A DNA stretch of 11,497 bases from Gammaproteobacteria bacterium (GCA_013214885.1 JABSRS010000040.1:3533-15029), one strand, 5' to 3'. Positions 1 to 7,449 are shown, counted from the stretch's first letter. Notes: generated by a model from the sequence alone, not told the origin. Made by a program: numbers and translations.

Positions 1-111
1 ACTGCCGCCGGCACGTCCTTGAGGTACTGAACGTTCAATATCTCGAATAATATAAACGCTATCGTTAAATACAATTGCGGTATTCTTTTTTACTTCACTC
101 GCCTTAGGCAT
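1..111 (-). CDS. efpL: EF-P-like protein EfpL (YeiP), N-terminal fragment
   Basis: Elongation factor P paralogue, which by family knowledge binds stalled ribosomes and helps form difficult peptide bonds such as those in proline-rich stretches. Only the first 37 codons are in the window; the gene runs off the left edge. The product starts MPKASEVKK and carries the N-terminal KOW-like domain up to the tip loop [10 protein letters not shown]. Arg33 sits at the tip, as in E. coli YeiP (SPTARGAAT), where canonical EF-P has a modifiable lysine; this favours EfpL over EF-P. The ATG at 111-109 is preceded by AAGGA at a normal distance. The gene begins 54 bp after the transporter stop with no terminator between them, so read-through from the transporter is plausible. 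I see no convincing promoter in the gap. Confidence 0.88.
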   Translation of the reverse strand, partial: MPKASEVKKNTAIVFNDSVYIIRDIERSVPQGRAGGS

Positions 112-165
112 TATATTTTCCTTTTATTAAAACTGACTAATTTTATCTATTACTACCAATAGTTT

Positions 166-1506
166 TTAAAGTGCATGGACAAACATTGCCACAATAAACA
201 CGGGGCAAACAAACCGCACATACCATGGCCAAATCCGCCAAAATATGGAATATTCGGCATGTTGATCGCCCTTTTTAATTTCCGTTAACGCCTTATCACG
301 ATGCCAAACCAAACCAGCATAGATACAGAAAAACAATCCTAAGATCGGTTGACTATAACGGGTGGTGATTGCGATAACTAAGCCAAATAACAGTTCGAAA
401 TTGAAGATGATAATTAAACTCAAACCCGTTATTAACATCCCAATGATCCAACTAGCTGTTGGGCGCTTCATTTTATGACTTTCAACAACATACGATACAG
501 GCACCTCCAACAGCGAAATTGAAGAGGTTAGCGCGGCAAGCGACATCAAGAGGAAAAAGGCCAAGGAAATAATAATCCCAACTTGTCCCATTTGATCAAA
601 TAAACTTGGCAGCACGCTAAAAATCAACGTATCACCATTTAACAATTGACCTGACTGATCAAATATCTCTACGCCATAGTGCTGTGCGACATACATCGCG
701 GGAATAATTAACAAACCCGCAATAAAGGCCAAACCAACGTCAATTAAGGTCACCCAAGCACCGACCCGCACGATATTCTCGCTACTAGACATATAGGAGC
801 CGTAAATAAGCATACAACCGACCCCAAGCGACAATGAGAAAAATGCCTGACCTAATGCGCTGACCAATAACGAGGGATCTAATAATTTAGAAAAATCTGG
901 CACTAAGTAAGCCTTAAGTCCTTCTTCGGCACCAGGTAATGTCAGCATATAACCAATGAGCAACAATAAGATCAGCACCAGCGCTGGCATTAATCGTTTT
1001 GACCAACGCTCAATCCCTGCATTAACCCCACCACAAATGATTAAAATGGTGGCAATCATAAACAGCGTGGTAAACATCACATTACGCACGACACTAAAAT
1101 CTTTAAACCACTGGCTATATTGACTTAAACCAATTAAGTCTAGCATCGGCGCCAACGCATAAGCAAACATCCAGCCCGCCACTATCGCGTAAAAGCTCAG
1201 TATTACTGCAACAGTGATTAACCCTGCGATACCGACCGCTTTACCCCCCAATTTTAATATTGGCGAATCGGTTAAGCTTGGCAGTGCTTTAACCGCATTT
1301 GCTCTGGCACTTCGCCCAACAATGAGTTCAGCCATTAACGCGGGATATGCTAAAAAGAAAGCAAGAGCTAAATAAGCTAACACAAAAGCTGCCCCACCAT
1401 TGCTGGCGACCTGCGTTGGGAATCCCCATATATTACCAAGACCAACCGCAGCACCAGCTGCAGCCATAATAAAACCAAATTTCGAACTAAACTGTCCTCT
1501 TTGCAC
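166..1506 (-). CDS. Sodium-dependent transporter, NSS (SLC6/LeuT) family
   Basis: Inner-membrane Na+:solute symporter, probably for an amino acid or related amine; the substrate cannot be read from the sequence. The 446-aa product is hydrophobic throughout, with about 11 predicted membrane segments, the usual length for bacterial NSS proteins. TM1 has the family signature (GAAVGLGNIWGFP, residues 18-30), TM3 keeps a tyrosine (Y106) equivalent to LeuT Tyr108, TM6 has the unwound SLSLGVG stretch (224-230), and TM8 has the Na2-site ALTSS (325-329). Unusually, Gly28 replaces the extracellular-gate arginine (LeuT Arg30), and the partner aspartate in TM10 also seems absent. The start is GTG at 1506-1504: an in-frame TGA lies five codons upstream, and an AGGT element precedes it. 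The upstream gene ends in a terminator, so a promoter probably lies at about 1510-1560, though only weak matches are visible. efpL follows after 54 bp. Confidence 0.9.
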   Translation of the reverse strand: MQRGQFSSKFGFIMAAAGAAVGLGNIWGFPTQVASNGGAAFVLAYLALAFFLAYPALMAELIVGRSARANAVKALPSLTDSPILKLGGKAVGIAGLITVAVILSFYAIVAGWMFAYALAPMLDLIGLSQYSQWFKDFSVVRNVMFTTLFMIATILIICGGVNAGIERWSKRLMPALVLILLLLIGYMLTLPGAEEGLKAYLVPDFSKLLDPSLLVSALGQAFFSLSLGVGCMLIYGSYMSSSENIVRVGAWVTLIDVGLAFIAGLLIIPAMYVAQHYGVEIFDQSGQLLNGDTLIFSVLPSLFDQMGQVGIIISLAFFLLMSLAALTSSISLLEVPVSYVVESHKMKRPTASWIIGMLITGLSLIIIFNFELLFGLVIAITTRYSQPILGLFFCIYAGLVWHRDKALTEIKKGDQHAEYSIFWRIWPWYVRFVCPVFIVAMFVHAL

Positions 1507-1563
1507 CTTACTACCTACTCAATTAAAGGGTTATCTGAAAAAATACTAATTTTTGCTAATCGA

Positions 1564-1591
1564 GAAAAAAAACCACTGCCGTAGCAGTGGT
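1564..1591 (-). terminator. Rho-independent terminator of the DUF4826-like gene
   Basis: A perfect 8-bp stem (1572-1579 with 1584-1591, ACCACTGC/GCAGTGGT) with loop CGTA. Read on the minus strand it is followed by eight T residues (1572-1565). It lies about 30 bp after the stop of the 143-aa gene and separates that gene from the transporter. Confidence 0.88.
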
Positions 1592-1622
1592 CTTGTTTAA
1601 TAGGTTAGGCAACCACTAATAA

Positions 1623-2054
1623 TTACTGCCAAAGTTTATCATCTTCGAACAATTCATAAAGCCCTTCTGCACGTTTAATCAGCAATTGAGCGAAATCATT
1701 TTGAACTTTATCATTAGAATTAAGATCAATGATATTTTGGGCCTTCATTTGCCAAGTTAATGAGAAGTGGCGCAATATTTCGCGCGGATCAGAGCTGATT
1801 GAAGCAGCAACGTGATCCGAAGGAACCTTACCCGTTATGACCCATATTAAGCTGCCATCTTGGGCTTTAACTTTCCATAGAGCGACAATTGGGGCTAGGT
1901 ATCGAGACTGCTCTACCAGTACTTTACTGGTTAATATTCCTTTTTCAGCTAGGTACTTATTACATGCTTGAAATGAATCATTCATCCATTGCTTTCGTGC
2001 CGCTTCTATTTCGCTAGCAGTTGGTTTTTTTGCTATATTAGACTCTTTTGTCAT
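1623..2054 (-). CDS. DUF4826-like protein, unknown function
   Basis: A 143-aa soluble protein with no signal peptide or membrane segment. It resembles what I remember of the DUF4826 family, short proteins of marine gammaproteobacteria; this assignment is from memory and is tentative. The middle has a well-formed core (NKYLAEKGI, then EQSRYLAPIVALWKVK, then WVITGKVPSDHV, residues about 32-82), followed by helices (about 88-143) ending in EGLYELFEDDKLWQ. There are no catalytic motifs I recognise. The ATG at 2054-2052 has a weak GGAT element upstream. It is monocistronic: a terminator follows, and a candidate promoter lies at 2087-2115. It is transcribed divergently from the small HTH gene, with 231 bp between them. 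The function is unknown and neighbouring genes give no clear hint. Confidence 0.8.
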   Translation of the reverse strand: MTKESNIAKKPTASEIEAARKQWMNDSFQACNKYLAEKGILTSKVLVEQSRYLAPIVALWKVKAQDGSLIWVITGKVPSDHVAASISSDPREILRHFSLTWQMKAQNIIDLNSNDKVQNDFAQLLIKRAEGLYELFEDDKLWQ

Positions 2055-2086
2055 TAGTATTATCCATCTGTTAAATCTTGCAACTC

Positions 2087-2115
2087 ACCATACAAAATTG
2101 CGAGCAATCTAGCAA
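2087..2115 (-). promoter_or_regulatory. Candidate sigma70 promoter of the DUF4826-like gene
   Basis: On the minus strand, TTGCTA (2115-2110), a 17-bp spacer and TATGGT (2092-2087). This would put the start of transcription about 25 nt before the ATG. The -35 lies in a tandem 8-bp direct repeat (AGCAATCT twice, 2103-2118). Called by consensus match only. Confidence 0.4.
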
Positions 2116-2118
2116 TCT
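2103..2118. repeat. Tandem 8-bp direct repeat, AGCAATCT x2
   Basis: Two adjoining perfect copies of AGCAATCT (2103-2110 and 2111-2118). The first copy also forms part of a short inverted repeat, ATTGC-GA-GCAAT (2097-2108). It overlaps the candidate -35 box of the minus-strand gene and could be an operator, but so short a repeat in AT-rich DNA may be chance. Confidence 0.35.
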
Positions 2119-2229
2119 CAAATCGTCTATTTACTGATAATAAAAGCAACTATTTATACGTTCTACTGGGCTGTAGTGTGAAAAACAGATAGCTGGTAGC
2201 AGTGGTTAATTATCTATTTATAAAAAAAA

Positions 2230-2258
2230 TTGTTTAGTTTCCTGATATGTGATTTATT
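2230..2258 (+). promoter_or_regulatory. Weak candidate promoter of the small HTH gene
   Basis: TTGTTT (2230-2235), a 17-bp spacer and TTTATT (2253-2258); TATTAT at 2255-2260 is an alternative -10 with 19-bp spacing. It is placed sensibly, about 27 bp before the start codon, but the region is AT-rich and such matches are common. Confidence 0.28.
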
Positions 2259-2285
2259 ATTAGTATTAATTAAAGGAGCACAATC

Positions 2286-2444
2286 ATGGAAGATGTATTA
2301 TCAGTATCAAATGCCGCCGAATTTCTTGGTATCACCGAAGCCCGAGTAAGAAGACTAGCCAGAGAAAGCTTACTTTCAAATGCGGGTGATGATGCGAACA
2401 ATCCAGTATTTAACCCTGTCGATCTAAAAAATATAAAAAGCTAG
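2286..2444 (+). CDS. Small MerR/excisionase-type helix-turn-helix protein
   Basis: A 52-codon gene, the only one on the plus strand. The product starts MEDVLSVSNAAEFLGITEAR, and VSNAAEFLGITEARVRRLARESLL (residues 7-30) is a typical HTH_17 fold as in excisionases, AlpA and MerR N-termini: a hydrophobic strand, the AAEFLGI helix, then a basic recognition helix. DNA binding is therefore inferred. AAGGAG at 2273-2278 sits 7 nt before the ATG, a strong ribosome-binding site. The frame ends in TAG at 2442-2444. The -1 frame continues from the same A-run for 12 more residues (KYKKLAERIGGI) to TAA at 2465-2467, and an A AAA AAT heptamer (2426-2432) lies in phase at the junction. The ancestral or full product may thus be 60 aa. 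No mobile-element genes are adjacent, so an excisionase role is not supported. It converges on ppiD and shares its terminator. Confidence 0.75.
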   Translation: MEDVLSVSNAAEFLGITEARVRRLARESLLSNAGDDANNPVFNPVDLKNIKS

Positions 2445-2485
2445 CAGAAAGGATCGGTGGAATTTAATTCAAGCTAATTTTGAAG

Positions 2486-2514
2486 AAAAAAAAGGCGGAA
2501 TATCCGCCTTTTTT
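2486..2514. terminator. Bidirectional terminator between the HTH gene and ppiD
   Basis: Stem GGCGGA/TCCGCC (2494-2499 with 2503-2508), extended by an A-tract (2486-2493) and a T-tract (2509-2514). It therefore works as a hairpin plus U-run on both strands. It lies 19 bp before the ppiD stop and about 40 bp after the HTH-gene stop codon. Confidence 0.9.
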
Positions 2515-2532
2515 AATTTCGAAATGTAAAAA

Positions 2533-4404
2533 CTACTGCCCCGTTGGGTAAGTTACTTCGCTGGCATTCTTTAATGAAGTGATAAATGCGCGATAGGTAA
2601 CATCTGACTGAGTACGTTGCAATCGTGCAAGCACTGGAATCAATTGTTCTTCGACTGCTGTTGCCGCTGTCACCTTGACCAATGAAACAATCGCTTGGCC
2701 ACTTGACGTAGTAACAAGTGCATTAGCATACTGACCATCAACTGGTTTTGCTAAACTAAACGCTGCACTAACGATTTCAGGGGCAACGTCACGAGCATCA
2801 CGTGTTAGACCTTTTTTCTCGCTAACAGTAACATCGGCAATTTCACTACCTGAATTCCATTGCGCTAAATACTCCTGAGCTTTAGTTTTTGCCAATTCAA
2901 CAGCCTGTTGATTTTTAAGAAAATTAACTATTTGGCTGTTAACTTCAGTCAGTGGTTTAATTTCACTTGGCTTATGCTCTTTAACACGCACCACAATGTG
3001 GTGATCGGCAGTAATCTCAATGACATCCGAGTTCACTTGATCAATCAGTACTGCATCTGAATAGGCCGCAGTTAAAAGTTCAGGATAGTTAAGATGCGCA
3101 GGCACTGTAGAGCGAGTGAACAGCGAAGTATCCTTAACTTTAGCACCAATCGCTATTGCCGCTTCTTCAAGGTTTTCAGGAACCTCAAAACTCACGTCAG
3201 CAAGCTGTTGTTGTACTTCAAAGAACAACTCTTTGGCTTCACTTTCTTCAAGCTCTTGGCGAATTGTTGCTGCAACGTCGATAAATGGCTGGGTTACTTG
3301 TGCTTCTAGATCAGTAACTTTGATTAAGTGATAACCAAATGATGATTTAACTAAACCAGAAACTTGACCTTTGCCTAAGGCAAAAGCAGCTTGCTCAAAC
3401 TCAGGGTCCATCACACCAGGTTCAATCCAATCAAGATCTCCGCCGTTTTCACCACTAAAGGTATCATCAGATAATTGGGCAGCAAGTGCAGCAAAATCTT
3501 CACCAGCAGTTACCCGATCTAAGATTGCTTGAGCTTTGGCCATAGCCACCGCTTGATCATCGCCGATCTCAATTAATATATGAGCCACTTTACGTCGCGC
3601 ATCAGTCTGGTAACTCGCTATATTTTCGTCATAAGCCACTTGAACAGCTTCATCTGAAACAGTAACTTGCGCTAACAAATCAGCTACTTTTAACTCAACG
3701 TACTCTAAGCTAAGTAGCTCTTGAGTTTTAAATTGACCATTGTTTAATTCATAGTAGTCAGATACTTGCTGGTCTGCTATGACTATTTCTTGATTAAAGT
3801 CTTGCGCTTTAATCGCAATAAAACGAATATCACGTTGTTGCTGCTCTAGTAACGCCGTTGCTAGCCCTTCGCTTTCAAGCACAAAATCAGAACCAACAAC
3901 CGCTGCCATCAATTGTTGGCGGGTCATATCAACTCGCAACATTTCACGAAATTGTTCAACACGATAACCAGCACGACGTACTAAGCTAAGGTAACGGTCA
4001 TTGTCAAAGACACCGTCAATTTGAAATTCTGGCATATCAAAAATGGCTTGTTTGATTTCATCGTTACCAACACGTAGTCCCATTTGGGCAGCCATTTGCT
4101 CAATTAGCTCATCGGCGATCAGACGTTCTAAGACACTTTGGCGAATACTCGCCATATAGGCGTTATCTGAAGAGATAGCTTTGAACATTTCACCAAACTG
4201 ACCTTCTAACCGTGAACGTTCTTGTTGAAATTTTTGTTCAAGTTTAGCACTGGAAATCTCAGTACCATTAACAACGGCTGCTGGAACTTCAGAACTGCTA
4301 CCTAAATAGCTTCCAATACCAGCAAGAGCAAATGATAAGATCACAACACCAAGAATTGATTTAGCAACAATCCCTTGAGATCCGTCCCGTATTTTTTCTA
4401 ACAT
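2533..4404 (-). CDS. ppiD: Periplasmic chaperone PpiD (SurA_N and parvulin domains)
   Basis: Inner-membrane-anchored periplasmic folding factor that, by family knowledge, sits near the SecYEG exit and binds newly exported proteins. The product is 623 aa, the same length as E. coli PpiD. A short cytoplasmic N-terminus (MLEKIRDGSQG) is followed by one membrane anchor (about residues 13-34), then a SurA-like N-domain (about 40-200), a parvulin domain (about 270-363, from RKVAHILIEI through GGDLDW to FGYHLIKV), and a C-terminal region. The parvulin domain keeps its outer histidines (H275, H359); the E. coli domain is considered to lack isomerase activity, so activity here cannot be assumed. The ATG at 4404-4402 is preceded by AGAGG at about 6 nt. 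It follows hupB as in E. coli, but a terminator, a candidate promoter and a palindromic element lie between, so it is probably transcribed separately. Confidence 0.95.
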   Translation of the reverse strand: MLEKIRDGSQGIVAKSILGVVILSFALAGIGSYLGSSSEVPAAVVNGTEISSAKLEQKFQQERSRLEGQFGEMFKAISSDNAYMASIRQSVLERLIADELIEQMAAQMGLRVGNDEIKQAIFDMPEFQIDGVFDNDRYLSLVRRAGYRVEQFREMLRVDMTRQQLMAAVVGSDFVLESEGLATALLEQQQRDIRFIAIKAQDFNQEIVIADQQVSDYYELNNGQFKTQELLSLEYVELKVADLLAQVTVSDEAVQVAYDENIASYQTDARRKVAHILIEIGDDQAVAMAKAQAILDRVTAGEDFAALAAQLSDDTFSGENGGDLDWIEPGVMDPEFEQAAFALGKGQVSGLVKSSFGYHLIKVTDLEAQVTQPFIDVAATIRQELEESEAKELFFEVQQQLADVSFEVPENLEEAAIAIGAKVKDTSLFTRSTVPAHLNYPELLTAAYSDAVLIDQVNSDVIEITADHHIVVRVKEHKPSEIKPLTEVNSQIVNFLKNQQAVELAKTKAQEYLAQWNSGSEIADVTVSEKKGLTRDARDVAPEIVSAAFSLAKPVDGQYANALVTTSSGQAIVSLVKVTAATAVEEQLIPVLARLQRTQSDVTYRAFITSLKNASEVTYPTGQ

Positions 4405-4425
4405 CTGAGCCTCTTTTTTCTTTTT

Positions 4426-4587
4426 ATACCAATTTAATTATTTAAGTGATCGATTTTGTAGCGAGGAAAAACGAATTAGATCAAGGCGTTTATTTTCATA
4501 TCTAGTTGTTCTAAATATGAAATAAACAACGCAGTTATCATTTGTTTTAACCGTGAAAAATGATCTCCTTTTTAATGTAATTGGTAT
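4426..4587. repeat. 162-bp palindromic MITE-like element in the ppiD leader
   Basis: The ends are perfect 9-bp inverted repeats, ATACCAATT (4426-4434) and AATTGGTAT (4579-4587). Similarity between the arms continues inward imperfectly for about 30 bp, to matching GATC motifs. The centre (about 4486-4532) is a second inverted repeat: GCGTTTATTTTCATATCTAG against CTAAATATGAAATAAAC plus AACGC. The whole therefore folds about a point near 4506. No open frame lies inside. A small non-autonomous repeat or REP-like unit is the best reading. I find no other copy in this window and no clear target-site duplication. Confidence 0.65.
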
Positions 4588-4685
4588 TACTATTGTTATA
4601 TGTAACTTGCCACATCAATACTCTAGATTGCAGTTTCATGTTGGCAGGAATAGGAACACTAGAATTAACTTCACAGCGGTCGCAC

Positions 4686-4715
4686 ATCATAGCAGTAAAT
4701 TAGTTAATCTAACAA
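4686..4715 (-). promoter_or_regulatory. Candidate extended -10 promoter of ppiD
   Basis: On the minus strand, TTGTTA (4715-4710), an 18-bp spacer and TATGAT (4691-4686) preceded by TGC, giving an extended -10 (TGCTATGAT). The start of transcription would be near 4679, producing a leader of about 275 nt that contains the whole palindromic element. I see no clear sigma32 or CpxR site. Confidence 0.45.
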
Positions 4716-4718
4716 TAT

Positions 4719-4750
4719 AAACCCCCTGTTTTAGCGACGCCAGGGAGTTT
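4719..4750 (-). terminator. Possible second terminator after hupB
   Basis: A 10-bp stem (4719-4728 with 4741-4750) with a 12-nt loop. On the minus strand the stem is continuous with one G-U pair (AAACTCCCTG/CAGGGGGTTT); on the plus strand the same position is a C-A mismatch, so the minus strand is favoured. The run after it is broken (TTTATATTG), so termination would be weak. It could back up the main hupB terminator. Confidence 0.35.
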
Positions 4751-4807
4751 TAATCTGAAATATCATAAAATGATAAGTTTAATTTGCTAGACCATATTTT
4801 AGACAAT

Positions 4808-4834
4808 AAAAAGCCGCTCCTAAAAGCGGCTTTT
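4808..4834 (-). terminator. Rho-independent terminator of hupB
   Basis: A 10-bp stem AAAAGCCGCT/AGCGGCTTTT (4809-4818 with 4825-4834) with loop CCTAAA. The T-run on the minus strand comes from 4812-4808. It lies 24 bp after the hupB stop codon. Confidence 0.85.
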
Positions 4835-4857
4835 GCGCAATATAGAAATAGCTTGGA

Positions 4858-5133
4858 TTAGCTATTTACTGCATCTTTAAGTGCTTTACCGGCTTTAAAT
4901 GCTGGTACAGTAGCCGCTGCAATTTTAATTTCAGCACCCGTTTGTGGGTTACGGCCAGTACGAGCTGCACGTTGGCGTACTTCAAAAGTACCAAAACCAA
5001 CTAAAGAGACTTTATCGTCTGCTTTTAATGCACCAGTAACTGCATCGATGAAAGAGTCTAGCGCGCGACCAGCTGCCGCTTTAGAGATATCTGCACCGCT
5101 AGCAATTTGATCAATAAGTTGAGATTTGTTCAT
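4858..5133 (-). CDS. hupB: Nucleoid protein HU-beta
   Basis: Small basic histone-like protein that binds and bends DNA as a homodimer or as an HU-alpha/beta heterodimer. It is 91 aa, against 90 in E. coli HupB. The N-terminus [11 protein letters not shown] and the stretch [10 protein letters not shown] match HU-beta closely. The core [22 protein letters not shown] (residues about 45-66) holds the DNA-binding arm with the RNPQTG tip, and the C-terminus is [14 protein letters not shown]. The ATG at 5133-5131 has a strong AAGGGGA ribosome-binding site. It lies 216 bp downstream of lon, as in the conserved lon-hupB-ppiD cluster, with its own candidate promoter at 5244-5273 and a strong terminator. 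Read-through from lon is possible because no good lon terminator is visible. Confidence 0.97.
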   Translation of the reverse strand: MNKSQLIDQIASGADISKAAAGRALDSFIDAVTGALKADDKVSLVGFGTFEVRQRAARTGRNPQTGAEIKIAAATVPAFKAGKALKDAVNS

Positions 5134-5243
5134 GTGATCCCCTTCAATTATTCTTGTTACAACAGCATCAATTCCTGAGCTGCGTTTTTATGTGTTTGGT
5201 AAAAGAAATAAATCCCTCTACCCTCTATAAAATCTAACAGTGT

Positions 5244-5273
5244 TTATTACTGCCTACAACCAAGCTATATCAA
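5244..5273 (-). promoter_or_regulatory. Candidate sigma70 promoter of hupB
   Basis: On the minus strand, TTGATA (5273-5268), an 18-bp spacer and TAATAA (5249-5244), about 110 bp before the start codon. A nested inverted repeat overlaps it: TGCCTA (5251-5256) with TAGGCA (5277-5282), and inside that AAGCT (5262-5266) with AGCTT (5273-5277). This could be a protein-binding site or chance. Confidence 0.45.
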
Positions 5274-5349
5274 GCTTAGGCAGCATGTTAGAGCAGTTCA
5301 ACAGAAGCTAGGCTAACATAGTTTTTAGGATTTAAAACTACTTTTTTAC

Positions 5350-7449
5350 TTATTTAGCCTTTTTTCCTGAACTTTTTTTGATTTCAGTAACATTTTTTAC
5401 GCTTTCAACTGAAAATCCTTGTGGATCATGTTCTAACGCTAAGGTTAATACCTCGTCGATCCAACGAACAGGGAAAATTTCAAGGTCGCCAATGACGTTA
5501 GCTGGAATTTCCTCAAGGTCTCTTTCGTTCTCAAAAGGTATCAGAACCCTTTTAATTCCACCACGATGTGCCGCCAACAATTTCTCTTTTAAGCCACCGA
5601 TTGGCAACACTTCGCCGCGCAAAGTGATTTCACCAGTCATCGCAACATCACCCCTTACCGGGTTACCAGTGAGGCTAGAGACTAACGCGGTACACATGGC
5701 GATACCAGCACTTGGGCCATCTTTAGGCGTCGCCCCTTCAGGAACATGAACATGAATGTCACGTTTTTCATAAAAGTCTGGGTTAATCCTAAGCTTATCA
5801 ACTCGTGAACGCACCACGGTCATAGCTGCTTGAATTGACTCTTGCATTACATCACCCAGCGAACCGGTATAAATTAACTTGCCTTTACCGAGCACTGAAG
5901 CGGTCTCAATCGTTAGCAATTCACCACCAACTTCGGTCCAAGCTAAACCAGTAACTTGACCAATTTGATTGTTCTCAGCCGCTTTACCATAGTCAAAGCG
6001 CTGGACGCCCAAATATTCTTTCAAGTTATCGCCGTTAACAACAACTTGTTTTTTAATTTTTTCAATTAAGATCTTTTTAACCGCTTTACGACAGATCTTA
6101 GATATTTCACGCTCGAGCGCACGCACACCTGCTTCACGGGTGTAATAGCGAATTATCCCCATAATCGCGCTTTCTTCGATTAGGATCTCAGAAGATTTAA
6201 GGCCATTACGCTCGATTTGTTTGTCTAACAAATGTTTCATCGCGATATTTAGCTTTTCATCTTCGGTGTAACCCGAAAGCCGAATCACTTCCATCCGGTC
6301 GAGTAAAGGACCTGGAATGTTCATCGAATTAGATGTCGCAACAAACATTACATCTGATAAATCATAATCAACTTCAAGATAATGGTCATTAAAGCTATTA
6401 TTTTGCTCTGGATCTAACACCTCTAGCAATGCTGAGGCTGGATCGCCACGCATATCCGAGGCCATTTTGTCAATTTCATCAAGTAAGAATAGTGGATTTT
6501 TAACCCCTACTTTTGCCATCTTTTGAATTATTTTACCAGGCATTGATCCAATATAGGTTCGGCGGTGACCACGGATCTCGGCTTCATCACGCACGCCACC
6601 AAGTGCCATTCGGACATATTGACGTCCTGTAGCCTTGGCAATCGACTGCCCAAGTGAAGTTTTACCCACTCCTGGCGGCCCAACAAGACATAAAATTGGC
6701 CCTTTGAGTTGACGCACCCGTGATTGGACCGCTAGATATTCTAAGATCCGTTCTTTGACTTTATCTAAGCCATAGTGGTCTTTATTTAACACTTCTTGGG
6801 CTTTCGATAAATCTTTTTTGACCTTACTGCGTTTTTTCCAAGGTACAGATAACATCCAATCGATGTAACTTCTAACCACGGTTGCTTCCGCTGACATTGG
6901 CGACATCATTTTTAACTTCTGGAGTTCGGCCTGGCTCTTTTTCTTGGCCTCGGCAGTCATTCCAGAATCAAGGATTTTTTGCGCTAACTCTTCCATCTCA
7001 TCAGGCGTGTCATCGAGCTCACCAATTTCTTTTTGGATCGCTTTCATTTGCTCATTAAGATAATACTCGCGTTGGGATTTCTCCATTTGCTTTTTAACCC
7101 GTGAGCGAATCTTTTTCTCCATCAACAGCAAGTCTGTTTCGGATTCCATCATGGTTAACAAAAACTCAAGGCGCTCGTTAACCCCTTCAATTTCGATAAC
7201 TTGCTGCTTATCCTCGAGGCTAAGTGTCATATGAGCAGCCATGGTATCAGCTAACCGAGCAGCATCTTCAATACCCGACAATGACGTTAATACCTCGGGT
7301 GGGATTTTTTTATTTAATTTAATATAAGCATCAAACTGGGTCACCGCAGTTCGGATCAGAACTTCTTGTTCTAAATCGTCAAGTGCTTGGGTCACCACGT
7401 ACTGGGCGTCAGCCGTAATTATTGATACGAGCTCGTTGATTACCTTCAA
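5350..7449 (-). CDS. lon: Lon C-terminal part: N-domain remainder, AAA+ and protease
   Basis: An open frame of 699 codons from a TTG at 7449, covering E. coli Lon residues 100-784 plus a tail. It has the rest of the N-domain and coiled coil (about 27-200), Walker A GPPGVGKT (257-264), Walker B FLLDEID (321-327), and the Lon protease domain with GPSAG. The catalytic Ser580 and Lys623 correspond exactly to E. coli Ser679 and Lys722 (offset 99). All catalytic residues are therefore intact. The TTG overlaps the upstream fragment by 41 nt and has no ribosome-binding site, so it is unlikely to be an efficient start. Translation would need coupling or a later internal ATG such as Met70. No convincing terminator follows the stop. 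Confidence 0.8.
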   Translation of the reverse strand: MKVINELVSIITADAQYVVTQALDDLEQEVLIRTAVTQFDAYIKLNKKIPPEVLTSLSGIEDAARLADTMAAHMTLSLEDKQQVIEIEGVNERLEFLLTMMESETDLLLMEKKIRSRVKKQMEKSQREYYLNEQMKAIQKEIGELDDTPDEMEELAQKILDSGMTAEAKKKSQAELQKLKMMSPMSAEATVVRSYIDWMLSVPWKKRSKVKKDLSKAQEVLNKDHYGLDKVKERILEYLAVQSRVRQLKGPILCLVGPPGVGKTSLGQSIAKATGRQYVRMALGGVRDEAEIRGHRRTYIGSMPGKIIQKMAKVGVKNPLFLLDEIDKMASDMRGDPASALLEVLDPEQNNSFNDHYLEVDYDLSDVMFVATSNSMNIPGPLLDRMEVIRLSGYTEDEKLNIAMKHLLDKQIERNGLKSSEILIEESAIMGIIRYYTREAGVRALEREISKICRKAVKKILIEKIKKQVVVNGDNLKEYLGVQRFDYGKAAENNQIGQVTGLAWTEVGGELLTIETASVLGKGKLIYTGSLGDVMQESIQAAMTVVRSRVDKLRINPDFYEKRDIHVHVPEGATPKDGPSAGIAMCTALVSSLTGNPVRGDVAMTGEITLRGEVLPIGGLKEKLLAAHRGGIKRVLIPFENERDLEEIPANVIGDLEIFPVRWIDEVLTLALEHDPQGFSVESVKNVTEIKKSSGKKAK

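Noticed and set aside
2286..2444. The HTH protein as a phage or plasmid excisionase
   Set aside because: The fold fits, but no integrase, attachment site, tRNA target or phage genes are nearby, and both flanks are ordinary chromosomal genes.
3094..3331. Plus-strand open frames antisense to ppiD
   Set aside because: They lie wholly inside ppiD, have no ribosome-binding site, and give low-complexity sequences with no recognisable domain. They are shadows of the conserved gene.
5319..5341. AT-rich hairpin after lon (TAGTTTT/AAAACTA) as a terminator
   Set aside because: The stem is short and without G or C beyond one pair, and no clean T-run follows on the minus strand.
5378..5749. 123-codon plus-strand frame antisense to the lon protease domain
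   Set aside because: The opposite strand encodes the strongly conserved Lon catalytic domain, and this frame has no start signal or family match.
7404..7426. Programmed +1 frameshift at GGC TGA C in lon, like that in prfB
   Set aside because: The TGA C context is similar, but there is no Shine-Dalgarno-like stimulator just upstream, GGC is a poor slip codon, and the shift would not restore the missing residues. A deletion fits better.
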